Source: an uncultured Xylophilus sp.
Lineage (GTDB): Bacteria > Pseudomonadota > Gammaproteobacteria > Burkholderiales > Burkholderiaceae_C
DNA: 64,000 nucleotides
Direction: 5' to 3'
Assembly (NCBI GenBank): GCA_913776965.1
Contig: CAJYQL010000123.1
Coordinates: 1 to 64,000, forward strand
The translations under genes were made by a program, and so were the position numbers. Under the pieces are notes generated by a model. The model worked only from the letters and a program-made list of their open reading frames with translations, did not search any database and was not told the origin of the DNA. Shown here one piece after another: positions 1 through 8,391 of this stretch (positions are counted from its first letter, which is position 1; each line of letters opens with the position of its first letter).

Positions 1-45
1 CCCTCGCTTTACCCCTCCTCCTCTTCTTCTCTTCCACAGGATTCC

Positions 46-1140
46 ATGGACACGCAACACCGCATCGCCGTGCTCGCCGGCGACGGCATCGGCCCCGAAG
101 TCATGCAGGCGGCCGAGGCCGTGCTGCAGGCCGTCTCGCAGCGCATCGGCACCGGCTTCGCGCTCGAATGGCTGCCGGCCGGCGCGCAGCATTACCTCGA
201 CAGCGGCGACGCCCTGCCCGAGGCCACGCTGCGCGCCTGCGAGGCGGCCGACGCGATCCTGTTCGGCGCGATGGGCCTGCCCCACGTGCGCGGCGCCGAC
301 GGCACCGAGATCATTCCGCAGCTCGATTTGCGCATGCACTTCGACCTGTATGCCGGCGTGCGGCCGATCCGCACCTTCGCCGGCCTGCCCACGCCGCTCG
401 CGCATCCGCAGGCCGCCCACATCGACCTGGTGCTGGTGCGCGAGAGCACCGAGGGCCTGTTCTATGCCCGCGGCCGCGGCGACGTGCGCGGCGACGAGGA
501 GGTGTTCGACACGATGCGCATCACCCGCAAGGGCACCGACCGCATCTGCGAATTCGCCTTCAAGCTCGCCGCGCGCCGGGCCGAGCGGCTGGGCCGGCCG
601 GGCCGGGTCACCAACGTCGACAAGGCCAACGTGTTCGCCTCGATGGCCTTCTTCCGCAAGGTGTTCGAGGACGTGGCCGCGCGCCACCCGGGCGTGGCGG
701 CCGACAGCGGCTACGTGGACGCGATGGCGCTCAACCTGGTGATGAAGCCCTGGACCTACGACGTGCTGGTGACCGAGAACATGTTCGGCGACATCCTGTC
801 GGACCTGATCGCGGCGCTGGTCGGCGGCATGGGCATGGCGCCCTCGGGCGACATCGGCGACACGGTCGGCCTGTTCCAGCCGGCGCACGGCACCGCGCCA
901 GACATCACCGGCCAGGGCAAGGCCAACCCGACCGCGATGCTGCTGTCGGCCGCGATGATGCTCGACTGGCTGGCCGCCCGCCCCGGCGGCGACGCGCGGC
1001 TGGCCGACGGCGCCGCGCTGATCGAACGCGCGGTGGAACACGTCTTCGCTTCCGGCCAGGTCCGGCCGATGGAGTTCGGCGGCAGCGACGGGACCGTCGC
1101 CATCACCCGCGCGGTGGTCGAGGCGCTGCGCACCGCCTGA
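46..1140 (+). CDS. Isocitrate/isopropylmalate dehydrogenase family protein
   Basis: This is a 364-residue member of the NAD(P)-dependent beta-decarboxylating dehydrogenase family (LeuB, Icd, tartrate dehydrogenase), which oxidises and decarboxylates 2-hydroxyacids in the cytoplasm. The N-terminal GDGIGPEV motif is at residues 12-19. RESTEGLFYA lies near residue 130 in the substrate loop, and VTENMFGDILSD near 242-253 carries the metal-binding aspartates. A cagga ribosome site precedes the ATG. The RESTEG loop is closer to isocitrate or tartrate enzymes than to true LeuB, and no leuCD genes are nearby. A Bug solute-binding gene and a monooxygenase follow on the same strand, so a role in catabolism of an organic acid is likelier than leucine synthesis. 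The exact substrate cannot be read from the sequence. Confidence 0.85.
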   Translation: MDTQHRIAVLAGDGIGPEVMQAAEAVLQAVSQRIGTGFALEWLPAGAQHYLDSGDALPEATLRACEAADAILFGAMGLPHVRGADGTEIIPQLDLRMHFDLYAGVRPIRTFAGLPTPLAHPQAAHIDLVLVRESTEGLFYARGRGDVRGDEEVFDTMRITRKGTDRICEFAFKLAARRAERLGRPGRVTNVDKANVFASMAFFRKVFEDVAARHPGVAADSGYVDAMALNLVMKPWTYDVLVTENMFGDILSDLIAALVGGMGMAPSGDIGDTVGLFQPAHGTAPDITGQGKANPTAMLLSAAMMLDWLAARPGGDARLADGAALIERAVEHVFASGQVRPMEFGGSDGTVAITRAVVEALRTA

Positions 1141-1203
1141 GGTCCGCGCCTTCCGCCCGGCACCCGGTTGCCGGCCCGCTTTCCCCCCTGACGGAGACAA
1201 CCC

Positions 1204-2184
1204 ATGCACAAGAGAACCTTCCTGACCGCCGCGCTCGCGGCCGCCCTCTCGCTCGCCGGCACGCTGGCGCAGGCCCAGGCACCGGCCGCCTGGCCGGCCA
1301 AGCCGGTGAAGATCGTCGTGCCCTCGCCGCCCGGCGGCAGCACCGACCAGATCGCCCGCGCCATCGGCCAGAAGCTGTCGGACGCCTGGGGCCAGCCGGT
1401 GGTGATCGAGAACAAGCCCGGCGCCGGCCTCACGCTCGGCGCCGACTTCGTCGCCAAGTCGCCGCCCGACGGCTACACCCTGCTGATGGGCGCGGTGCAC
1501 CACTCGATCGCCCAGTCGGTCTACAAGAAGCTGCCCTACCACTTCGGCCGCGACCTGGCGCCGATCACGGTGCTGGCGATCGTGCCCAACGTGCTGGTGG
1601 TGTCCGCCGCCAACCCGGCGAAGACGGTGCAGGAGCTGATCGCGCAGGCCAAGGCCCAGCCCGGCAAGCTGAGCTACGGCAGCACCGGCGCCGGCACCGC
1701 GCACCACCTGATCGGCGAGCAGTTCAACATGATGGAGGGCGTCGACACGCTGCACGTCGCCTACAAGGGCAGCGCGCCGGCACTGGTCGATTTGATGGGC
1801 GGCCAAATCACGATGATGTTCGACACCATCCCGTCGGCCAATGCGTTGATCAAGTCCGGCAAGCTGCGGCCGCTGGCGGTCGCGACGGCCCGGCGCTCCT
1901 CGACCCTGCCCGAGGTGCCGACGCTCGCCGAATCCGGCCTGCCCGGCTTCGACATCGCCACTTGGTTCGGCCTGATGGCGCCGGCCGGTACGCCCAAGGC
2001 CGTGATCGACAAGGTGTACGCCGACGCGGCCCGCATCCTGGCCCAGCCCGAGACGAAGAAGCAGTGGCAGGACATGGGCGCCGAGCCGGTCGGCAACACG
2101 CCCGCACAGATGGCCGCGCAGATCCAGGGCGAGATGGCGAAGTTCGCCGACCTGGCGCAGAAGGCCAAATTGAGCCTGGACTGA
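1204..2184 (+). CDS. Bug-family (TctC) periplasmic solute-binding protein
   Basis: This 326-residue protein has a signal peptide of about 25 residues ending in AQAQA, followed by the Bug-family start (WPAKPVKIVVPSPPGGSTD) and the conserved IENKPGAGLTLGA segment. Bug proteins bind organic acids in the periplasm. A few work with TctAB membrane proteins, but most genes in Burkholderiales are orphans, and no tctA or tctB lies here. The gene begins 63 bp after the dehydrogenase and is probably co-transcribed with it, so the ligand may be that enzyme's substrate or a precursor. An accggagaca-type ribosome site precedes the ATG. The family call is firm; the ligand is unknown. Confidence 0.9.
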   Translation: MHKRTFLTAALAAALSLAGTLAQAQAPAAWPAKPVKIVVPSPPGGSTDQIARAIGQKLSDAWGQPVVIENKPGAGLTLGADFVAKSPPDGYTLLMGAVHHSIAQSVYKKLPYHFGRDLAPITVLAIVPNVLVVSAANPAKTVQELIAQAKAQPGKLSYGSTGAGTAHHLIGEQFNMMEGVDTLHVAYKGSAPALVDLMGGQITMMFDTIPSANALIKSGKLRPLAVATARRSSTLPEVPTLAESGLPGFDIATWFGLMAPAGTPKAVIDKVYADAARILAQPETKKQWQDMGAEPVGNTPAQMAAQIQGEMAKFADLAQKAKLSLD

Positions 2185-2277
2185 CGTTTCACCCGCTGAT
2201 GGCGGCCGGCCGCCGGAGCGGCCGGTCTACCCTTCGTCCTCCCACTGCTACTCCCACTTCCACGGTCGCTCCCCGCC

Positions 2278-2574
2278 ATGACCCTCGCCCTGATCGTCGA
2301 TTTCCGCATCGACCCGGCCCATGCGGAGGCCTTCGCCGCCGCCATCGCCCACAACGCCCGCCAGTCGGTCACCCAGGAGCCGGGCTGCCAGCAGTTCGAC
2401 GTCTGCCGCGATCCGGCCGACGCAGGCGTGTTCTTCCTGTACGAGCGCTACGACGACGCCGCCGCGATCGCCGCGCACCTGGCGTCGCCGCACTTCCTGG
2501 CCTTCGACGCGCAGACCCGCGGCTGGGTGCTCGACAAGCGCATCCGCACGCTGGAAGTCGCCGGCGGCGCCTGA
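2278..2574 (+). CDS. Putative quinol monooxygenase (ABM domain)
   Basis: This small 98-residue protein is a single antibiotic-biosynthesis-monooxygenase (ABM) domain of ferredoxin-like fold. Recognisable elements are the opening strand ALIVDFRIDPAHAEAF, the helix AIAHNARQSVTQEPGCQQFDV, the FFLYERYDD strand, and the closing AHLASPHFLAF helix with a conserved histidine. Relatives such as YgiN act on quinols or aromatic intermediates without cofactor, usually as dimers. It is third in the apparent operon after the dehydrogenase and Bug genes, 93 bp downstream, consistent with a detoxifying or ring-oxidising step. The start is the ATG right after cgctccccgcc, and no strong ribosome site is visible. 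Confidence 0.8.
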   Translation: MTLALIVDFRIDPAHAEAFAAAIAHNARQSVTQEPGCQQFDVCRDPADAGVFFLYERYDDAAAIAAHLASPHFLAFDAQTRGWVLDKRIRTLEVAGGA

Positions 2575-2902
2575 GCACTGCACTCTCGCGTGCGGTCTAC
2601 CCGGACTGCGTTTCAGACGCGGCAGTGCACCCGACCCGACCCGACCCGACCCGACCCGACCCGACCGATGTGCGTCGATTTCCCAGCGCGGTTCCCCTTC
2701 GCGCGGCGGATGACGTAATCGAATGCTTCTGTCCGGTCGCTGCGGCGCGGTGCCCTTACAGGGCAGCACGCGAAGGCGACGCCTGCCGCTGACAGGACCG
2801 TGCCGTACGTCGCTTACGATGTATTGCGTTACCTCTCTTGCGAAATGACGTGGAGCTTTGCCGGTAAGTGATCCCTAGCATCAAGGCTTTTCCGGAGAAC
2901 CC
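2575..2902. other. Intergenic stretch with a 5-bp tandem repeat
   Basis: This 328-bp gap between the monooxygenase and bactofilin genes contains no convincing gene. It holds seven perfect CCGAC units at 2631-2665. The last 100 bases are less GC-rich and probably contain the bactofilin promoter. Confidence 0.6.
2631..2665. repeat. (CCGAC)7 perfect tandem repeat
   Basis: Seven uninterrupted copies of CCGAC lie between genes. Such short repeats can vary in copy number by slippage. It is not in a coding region and is 238 bp from the next start codon, so any effect would be on spacing or structure. Confidence 0.9.
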
Positions 2903-3577
2903 ATGGCACTGCAATCCCCCTTCTTTGGCAAACGAGAGGCCGAACCCTTGAACACCCGCACCACCCCCGGTTCGTCGTCGATGGCCCTGCCGTCCGGCGG
3001 CGCCGCATCCTCTTCCACGCCGCAGGGCGGCGCAGCCTCCGCGGGAATCGCCAGCCCGTTCGGTTCGGCCGGCAGCAGTGCCGTGTCGTCCGGCGCCACG
3101 GCCCGGGACGGTGTGACCGAGAGCCCGAGCAAGCTGACGGTCGGCCCCAACATCAAGCTGAAGGGCGTCGAGATCACGGATTGCGACACTCTCGTGGTCG
3201 AAGGCCTGGTGGAAGCGACGATGGATTCGCGGGTGATCCAGATCTCCGAGCAGGGCGCCTTCAAGGGTTCGGCCGAGATCGACATCGCCGAGATCCACGG
3301 CGTGTTCGAGGGCAACCTCGTCGCGCGCCAGAAGCTGGTCATCTACGCCACCGGCCGTGTCACCGGCAAGGTGCGCTACGGCAAGATCGTGATCGAGGAA
3401 GGCGGCCAGCTCGGCGGCGAAATCCAGTACGGCGTCGGTGCGACAGCATCCTCGTCTACGTCATCCTCTTCTTCGTCCAGTGCTTCGTCGTCCGGCGGCA
3501 AGAGCGGATACGGCAGCAGCAGCAACGCGTCCTCCCGCGAGCGCGACGGCAGCAGCGCCATCGCCGCGGTGGCCTGA
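2903..3577 (+). CDS. Bactofilin (polymer-forming cytoskeletal protein)
   Basis: The central domain, from about residue 75 to 180, is a bactofilin beta-helix built of short hydrophobic turns such as IEGLVEAT, GAFKGSAEIDIAEIHGVFEGN and YATGRVTGKVRYGKIVIEEGGQLGGEIQ. Bactofilins polymerise without nucleotide and act as membrane-associated scaffolds in cell shape and polar assembly. The 75-residue N-terminal tail is low in complexity (Gly, Ser, Ala, Thr). The C-terminus has an unusual run of serines and threonines after residue 180, both tails being typical disordered flanks. At 224 residues it is slightly longer than usual for the family. It is followed by a clear terminator and appears monocistronic. 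Confidence 0.92.
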   Translation: MALQSPFFGKREAEPLNTRTTPGSSSMALPSGGAASSSTPQGGAASAGIASPFGSAGSSAVSSGATARDGVTESPSKLTVGPNIKLKGVEITDCDTLVVEGLVEATMDSRVIQISEQGAFKGSAEIDIAEIHGVFEGNLVARQKLVIYATGRVTGKVRYGKIVIEEGGQLGGEIQYGVGATASSSTSSSSSSSASSSGGKSGYGSSSNASSRERDGSSAIAAVA

Positions 3578-3629
3578 CGCCGCCAGGGCCCGTTCCCATC
3601 CCTGCGCGCTACGTTTTTCGTAGCAACTC

Positions 3630-3662
3630 ACGCCCGCCGGACCAGCGCATGCGGGCGTTTTT
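3630..3662 (+). terminator. Rho-independent terminator after the bactofilin gene
   Basis: An eight-base stem (acgcccgc at 3630-3637 with gcgggcgt at 3651-3658) is followed by a run of five T. It separates the bactofilin gene from the nitronate monooxygenase. Confidence 0.8.
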
Positions 3663-3717
3663 CATGCAAAACGGGGCTTTCTACAATGGCCGCACCCCAT
3701 CCACCGGAGTCCGCGCC

Positions 3718-4767
3718 ATGCCCAGCCGCATCCTGTCGTCCCTTGCCCTGCCGATCGTGCAGGCGCCGATGGCGGGGGTGCAGGGCAGCGCCCTGGCCTG
3801 CGCGGTGATGGAGGCCGGCGGGCTCGGCTCCCTGCCCTGCGCGATGCTCGGCGCCGAGGCGTTGCAGGCCGAGCTGGAGATCCTGTCGGCCCGGGCGGCA
3901 CAACTCGGGCGGCCGTGGAACCTGAATTTCTTCTGCCACACCCCGCCGGTGCCCGACGCCGCGCGCGAGGCGGCCTGGCGCGCATCGCTCGCGCCCTATT
4001 ACGCCGAGTTCGGCATCGACCCGGCCGTCGAGCCGCCGGTCGCCAACCGCGCGCCCTACACCGCCGAAGTCGCCGCGCGTATCGCACCGTTCCGCCCGCC
4101 GGTGGTGAGCTTCCATTTCGGGCTGCCGGCGGCCGACTTGGTCGCGCAGGTGAAAGGCTGGGGCGGCGAGGTGTGGTCCACCGCCACGACGGTGGAGGAA
4201 GCGGTCTGGCTGGAGGCGCACGGCGCCGATGCGGTGATCGCCCAGGGCCTGGAGGCCGGCGGCCACCGCGGGCATTTCCTGTCCGACGACCTGACCCGGC
4301 AGATGGGCACGTTCGCGCTGCTGCCGCAGGTGGTGCAGGCGGTGCGGGTGCCGGTCGTTGCGGCCGGCGGCATCGCCGATGCGGCCGGCGTGGCGGCGGC
4401 GCGAGCGCTCGGCGCGGCGGCGGTGCAGGTCGGCACGGCCTATCTGCTGTGCCATGAAGCGACCACCACCCCGCTGCACCGCGCAGCGCTGCAGAGCCCG
4501 CGCGCGGCCCACACGGCGCTCACCAACCTGATCACCGGCCGCCCGGCCCGCGGCATCGTGCAGCGGCTGATGCAGGAACGCGGCCCGCTCGGCGACGCGC
4601 CGGCCTTTCCGCTCGCCGGCACCGCCCTCGGTCCGCTGCGGACGGCGGCCGAGCGGGCGGGGCAGGATGGGTTCTCGACGCTGTGGGCGGGGCAGAACAC
4701 GCGCGGGTGCCGGGGGGTGGGGGCGGGGGAGATTACGCGGGGGCTGGCGGAGGGGATCGCGGTTTAG
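3718..4767 (+). CDS. Nitronate monooxygenase (NMO / 2-nitropropane dioxygenase family)
   Basis: This 349-residue FMN-dependent TIM-barrel enzyme oxidises alkyl nitronates such as propionate-3-nitronate. The N-terminal PIVQAPMAGVQGSALA motif, the phosphate-binding VPVVAAGGIADAAGVAAARALGA segment near residues 215-240, and GADAVIAQGLEAGGHRG, which carries the catalytic histidine, are all visible. The reading frame stays open far upstream, but family alignment and the hairpin terminator just before it place the start at the ATG of MPSRILSSLALP. The last 100 bases are very G-rich yet in frame. It is the last native gene before the AT-richer dnd island. Confidence 0.9.
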   Translation: MPSRILSSLALPIVQAPMAGVQGSALACAVMEAGGLGSLPCAMLGAEALQAELEILSARAAQLGRPWNLNFFCHTPPVPDAAREAAWRASLAPYYAEFGIDPAVEPPVANRAPYTAEVAARIAPFRPPVVSFHFGLPAADLVAQVKGWGGEVWSTATTVEEAVWLEAHGADAVIAQGLEAGGHRGHFLSDDLTRQMGTFALLPQVVQAVRVPVVAAGGIADAAGVAAARALGAAAVQVGTAYLLCHEATTTPLHRAALQSPRAAHTALTNLITGRPARGIVQRLMQERGPLGDAPAFPLAGTALGPLRTAAERAGQDGFSTLWAGQNTRGCRGVGAGEITRGLAEGIAV

Positions 4768-5323
4768 TTCGCGCTTTCGGTTTTTGGGGTACTGCTGGGC
4801 CGCGGGGTTGGCTGGCGCGATGGGGGGTTGTGCGGGGCGGGGCACGTGGGTACTGTCGGTTTGCGCTTAACTTAGAACTGGTTCTCGTTGTTGTTGGCGA
4901 CGACTTGGTATTCCACGCCAATCGAGCACACGCCAAAGCTTTAGCCGTCGTAGGAGACATGATTGGCGATCCTTTGGAAATCACGTCGCGCGTGCGCGGT
5001 GTCTTCAAGCAGCAGGCGCCAGAGCAGATCTCGCCATAGGCATTGCCGCGGGCGGCTACCGCTTCATCGTGCGTGTTATCCGGGTGGTGCCGCCGTAAGC
5101 TCGATGCTTACTTTGCTTAGCAGCGTTGGCCTTCAGTCGCGGCAGAGTGCAAGTGATGATGCGAGGACTACCCCAGCAGTCGATCACTCCGCCTTCAGAT
5201 GAGTAACTGCTACCCTTGCACCAGGAGTTCATGGAGCGCCTCGCATCCAAAAAGATGCCTTGAGGTCGAGGGCACTCAGACGTCGATGGCGTTGTTCTAA
5301 GAGAAATTTCAGAGGGAAAGCAA
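4768..5323. other. Left edge of the dnd island: gap with decayed coding traces
   Basis: The composition switches from very GC-rich to AT-richer DNA at about 4870. No intact gene, tRNA or integrase is visible. Traces of coding sequence occur at 4876-5098. The last 60 bases hold the leader of the DGQHR gene. Confidence 0.5.
4876..5098 (+). pseudogene. Possible frameshifted C-terminal gene remnant
   Basis: One frame reads protein-like to 5039 (VVGDDLVFHANRAHAKALAV, then SRVRGVFKQQAPEQ). A shifted frame continues from about 5030 with AIGIAAGGYRFIVRVIRVVPP and a stop at 5096-5098. The two together look like the tail of a degraded gene, but I recognise no family. This is an inference and could be chance. 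Confidence 0.25.
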
Positions 5324-7030
5324 GTGAAAAAAACATACGCATGCGTTCGGGTCAAGCAAGTCGATAACGCCAAGGAATTGCTACTTTTCTCGGCGCCGGC
5401 GGATGACATCGGCGACTGGGTGGGCATCCCCCAGCGGCTATCGTTTGGCGCGGCCGAAACGGCGGGCTTTCAACGAACTGTTTCGCAGCGCAGGGAAGAC
5501 GCCTTGCGGAAGTTCTTCTCTGTTGCCGAAAACGTCATCCAGAACCCCCTTCTTTGCGCAATTCGCCAGGCGCCAGGATTGGAGGTTGCCTATGTCCCAA
5601 GCGACGCCGACCCGAACATCGGACATGTGGATATCACCGCTACTGACCTTACAAAGATTCCCATTACTAAGCTATTGCGCTCTGTAAGAAAAGCCCTTGA
5701 GCAACGCGTGCCAGGCTTGGCTGATCGACCGCGCCCGGAGGAACTGATAGCCAGCATTCAAGGTGCACTAGCGTTGCAGGGCGGATTTTTGATTCCCGCT
5801 ACACAGCCCGACGAAGGCTTGGATGCCGATTCTCAGGAAGATGCCGACCAAGAGCAGGAGGCTGCCGAGGAGGCCCTGTTTGACGAGTCTCAGATTACAG
5901 AGTTCTGGGATGAGCTCTATGCCCGCGAAGTCATCGCGGACAAGATCCCAGATTTGGCGATAAGTGACCAGATCCAAGGCTTCTCGCGTGGAATGCTGGA
6001 GTCATATCTGAAACCGGTAATCCTTGTGGACGGTCAGCATCGACTTACAGGTGCAATCTTAGCGGCGCACGACGCTGTCAGCGCAAGCGAAGAAGCTAAG
6101 GCGCTAATTAATGATGGAGTTCCGGCTAGCGAAGTCCGAAAACTGCTGATTTCGAAGTTCGCCAAACGACTGCCCGTGTCTCTGCTGATGAATGAGTCTC
6201 CAGCGGAGCATGTCTTTCAGTATGTCGTTGTCAATCAGAAGGCGACTCCGGTACCGAAGGCGCTCCTCGGCACCATCATTTCCACAAGCTTGGCCGCGGG
6301 CGAGTTGGCAACAGTTGCAAAAAGGCTGGAAGACGCTGAGATTCCCCTAGAGGGATCCCGCATTATTTCTATCCTTTCACGAGATCACACAAGCCCATTT
6401 TTTGGGCTCGTTGCGAAAGGTATGGATGACGAAGCGAAAGGAAAAATTCCTTGGAGCGTAGTAGGCTCACTTGCAGAAATATTCCGCGACTTGGAGGGCG
6501 CTCGCTTTTATCACGATCCAGTCCTAGACCACGCGAAGACGTGGAGGAACCACTTGTTGGAGAAGTCGAAGCTCGTCGAGGCTTGGCAGGCCAGCGATCA
6601 CGTTTCGGCCTACGACTACTGGCGTGACATCAATGGTCCATGGCTACCAGCGTTTAAGGCGTTTTGGACAGCAACTAGGGGCCTGCTCGCCTCGATGGAC
6701 AATCCAGATGCCAGGAATTATTGGGGTAATCCAAGGGAATCAAACATTTTCAATAAACCCAGCCTTCACATCCTTACAGCAGACTTCTTCTGCCATTTGC
6801 GAGAAATGAAGACCCCGCTAGACAGCATAGAGGCGGTAACAACTGAGGTGGCAAGTTGGCTTGAGTACGCCACGCCCCAATATTTCGCTAGAGACTGGAA
6901 GCTCGCAGGAGTGAAGAAGGACTCTGTGGGAACGCGCAAGCAATGGTCCAAGCTGTGGGCGAACTACCGGCGGACTGGAGGAACACCGCCGCCTCCTAGT
7001 CAATTCAGCCAGGTGTACAAGGCGCAGTAG
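5324..7030 (+). CDS. DGQHR-motif protein, DndB-like paralogue
   Basis: This 568-residue protein carries the signature VDGQHR with DGQHR at residues 236-240, followed by a helical region (LTGAILAAHDAV), as in DndB and other DGQHR-domain proteins of DNA phosphorothioation loci. Between the N-terminal region and the motif lies an acidic low-complexity linker at about residues 165-190 (repeated Asp, Glu and Gln). It is much longer than the 370-residue DndB encoded at the other end of the island. The start is a GTG with a good gaggg ribosome site seven bases upstream. The next gene's ATG follows the stop directly, so the two are co-translated. The DGQHR link to Dnd is established; its biochemical role is not, and a DNA-sensing or nuclease-partner role here is my inference. 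Confidence 0.8.
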   Translation: MKKTYACVRVKQVDNAKELLLFSAPADDIGDWVGIPQRLSFGAAETAGFQRTVSQRREDALRKFFSVAENVIQNPLLCAIRQAPGLEVAYVPSDADPNIGHVDITATDLTKIPITKLLRSVRKALEQRVPGLADRPRPEELIASIQGALALQGGFLIPATQPDEGLDADSQEDADQEQEAAEEALFDESQITEFWDELYAREVIADKIPDLAISDQIQGFSRGMLESYLKPVILVDGQHRLTGAILAAHDAVSASEEAKALINDGVPASEVRKLLISKFAKRLPVSLLMNESPAEHVFQYVVVNQKATPVPKALLGTIISTSLAAGELATVAKRLEDAEIPLEGSRIISILSRDHTSPFFGLVAKGMDDEAKGKIPWSVVGSLAEIFRDLEGARFYHDPVLDHAKTWRNHLLEKSKLVEAWQASDHVSAYDYWRDINGPWLPAFKAFWTATRGLLASMDNPDARNYWGNPRESNIFNKPSLHILTADFFCHLREMKTPLDSIEAVTTEVASWLEYATPQYFARDWKLAGVKKDSVGTRKQWSKLWANYRRTGGTPPPPSQFSQVYKAQ

Positions 7031-8005
7031 ATGTCTGTCGACATTCTGACGAGCTTCATCAACAGCGCGCCAGTAGATTTAGCAAGCGCGTGGGCGTACG
7101 ACAGCGTTGTTGCGATGTCGGCCATGGCTTCTCCGCAACAGTTGATGCGGGATCAGGAGCCGCTCCTTCGCGCAGACCAGAATCGGCTATGGCTGCGCTG
7201 GTTTCTCGATGGGATGGTTAGCCCACATCTAGCTGCCTCCGATCCACTCTTTGACACTCTGGCTATTTACGAGACCTCACTCAAGAAAGTAAATGAGCTG
7301 TATGCAACCGTGGAAAAGTCGCGACGTGAAGCACTCGCATCAGCGATAACTGCGCACGTTGACGACGTAGTCAAAAAGCTGCGTGCGACGCACAAGCGCG
7401 ACTATGCGAGTCCGGCCACGAGAAAGTTGCTTATCGCTTCTACGCTAACGCCTAGATGCTATATATGTGGCTTCGAGTTTTCGCAGCCTGCGGTGGATGC
7501 TTTCCTAAAGGTAAAGGGATCCGCAGCAATTACTGTTCCCGCATTGCTAGATGTTTTCCGACCGCGGGGCCTGGTCATGCGGGACTTGGGCATTGAGATA
7601 GACCACATCGTCCCCGTAGCCTCGGGCGGCTCCGGTCAGAACAACCTCAGGATTGCGTGCGGGTGGTGCAACAAATACAAGAGCGATAAGGTGTCGTTAT
7701 ATGAGGCGCCGTTTCTTGCAGCTCGAACAGAAAACGCGTTCCTGATTGGGCCTCACAAGCTCTTCGAGCTACCTAACCCCTTTTGGACAATCCGCATCCT
7801 CGCTCTACGTGGCTTTTGCCAACACTTCGATGGATGCGCACATAGCGCAAAAGATGCGGAGATGTTTGTAACGCCAGTGGACTGGAAGGGTTCGCCCAAC
7901 CCGACGAATCTAACTGTTCGCTGCGAGCATCACCTACCGTTCAAGAACGAGCGCCGGCAGGCTTCGAAGGACATCGAAAAGTTGTGGGGAGGCCGGAAGA
8001 AGTGA
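7031..8005 (+). CDS. Cys4-HNH endonuclease paired with the DGQHR protein
   Basis: This 324-residue protein has a complete treble-clef HNH motif. C143-x2-C146 pairs with C210-x2-C213 for zinc, D191-H192 is the DH element with the catalytic histidine, and N205 and N214 complete the HNH pattern. The N-terminal 140 residues are mostly helical and match nothing I recognise; in particular I see no obvious sulfur-binding domain or SRA. A further Cys/His-rich patch lies in the C-terminal third (GFCQHFDGCAH and RCEHHLPF). It begins at the base after the upstream stop codon and ends eight bases from the stop of dndE on the opposite strand. It is a candidate restriction effector for phosphorothioate-linked defence, in place of the absent dndFGH; this function is inferred. 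Confidence 0.82.
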   Translation: MSVDILTSFINSAPVDLASAWAYDSVVAMSAMASPQQLMRDQEPLLRADQNRLWLRWFLDGMVSPHLAASDPLFDTLAIYETSLKKVNELYATVEKSRREALASAITAHVDDVVKKLRATHKRDYASPATRKLLIASTLTPRCYICGFEFSQPAVDAFLKVKGSAAITVPALLDVFRPRGLVMRDLGIEIDHIVPVASGGSGQNNLRIACGWCNKYKSDKVSLYEAPFLAARTENAFLIGPHKLFELPNPFWTIRILALRGFCQHFDGCAHSAKDAEMFVTPVDWKGSPNPTNLTVRCEHHLPFKNERRQASKDIEKLWGGRKK

Positions 8006-8013
8006 CTTTCGGC

Positions 8014-8391
8014 TTAGCGGACCAGCACCACCGCTGATGCCAACTCCCCTAGCAGATCCTTCTCCTGCCTACTCATGAGATAGGACAGCCCGCGGTGGAC
8101 GTGCATAAGCGCAGCCTTGCGGACCGCATCCTCTATTGGCGCGATGCCCTCCTCCAGCAGCCTCACCATCAGTAGGTTGTAGTACAGGGCATCCTGCCCA
8201 CCAGTCAGCACCCTCCACTCAATCTCGATGCCGCCAGCGAAGTTGAAGTCTTCATCTGGCGGCGTCGAGGCGTTTGCTAAGGACAGGCACAGGGCGTGGC
8301 GGCACAGCACGTTGTTGTGCTCAAAGCCTGTCCTGCGCTTGAGGGCGACCAGCTGGTTTCGCGCAGTGGCAGAAAGTCGAAGCCGGTCCAT
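8014..8391 (-). CDS. dndE: DNA sulfur modification protein DndE
   Basis: This 125-residue protein matches DndE, the small helical subunit of the DndCDE phosphorothioation complex. The typical opening is present: RLRLSATARNQLVALKRRTG, then NNVLCRHALCLSLA. DndE has been described as binding nicked DNA. A strong aaggagg site lies seven bases before the ATG at 8391, which I chose over the GTG one codon earlier. Its ATG overlaps the last base of the dndD stop, so it is translationally coupled. It is last in dndBCDE and converges on the HNH gene. Confidence 0.9.
   Translation of the reverse strand: MDRLRLSATARNQLVALKRRTGFEHNNVLCRHALCLSLANASTPPDEDFNFAGGIEIEWRVLTGGQDALYYNLLMVRLLEEGIAPIEDAVRKAALMHVHRGLSYLMSRQEKDLLGELASAVVLVR

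Noticed and set aside
2631-2665. CCGAC repeat considered as a CRISPR or origin iteron
   Set aside because: Units are 5 bp without spacers and no DnaA boxes or cas genes are near.
5056-5427. 123-codon minus-strand frame over the start of the DGQHR gene
   Set aside because: Its composition is random-looking, it overlaps a well-supported gene start and it lacks a ribosome site.
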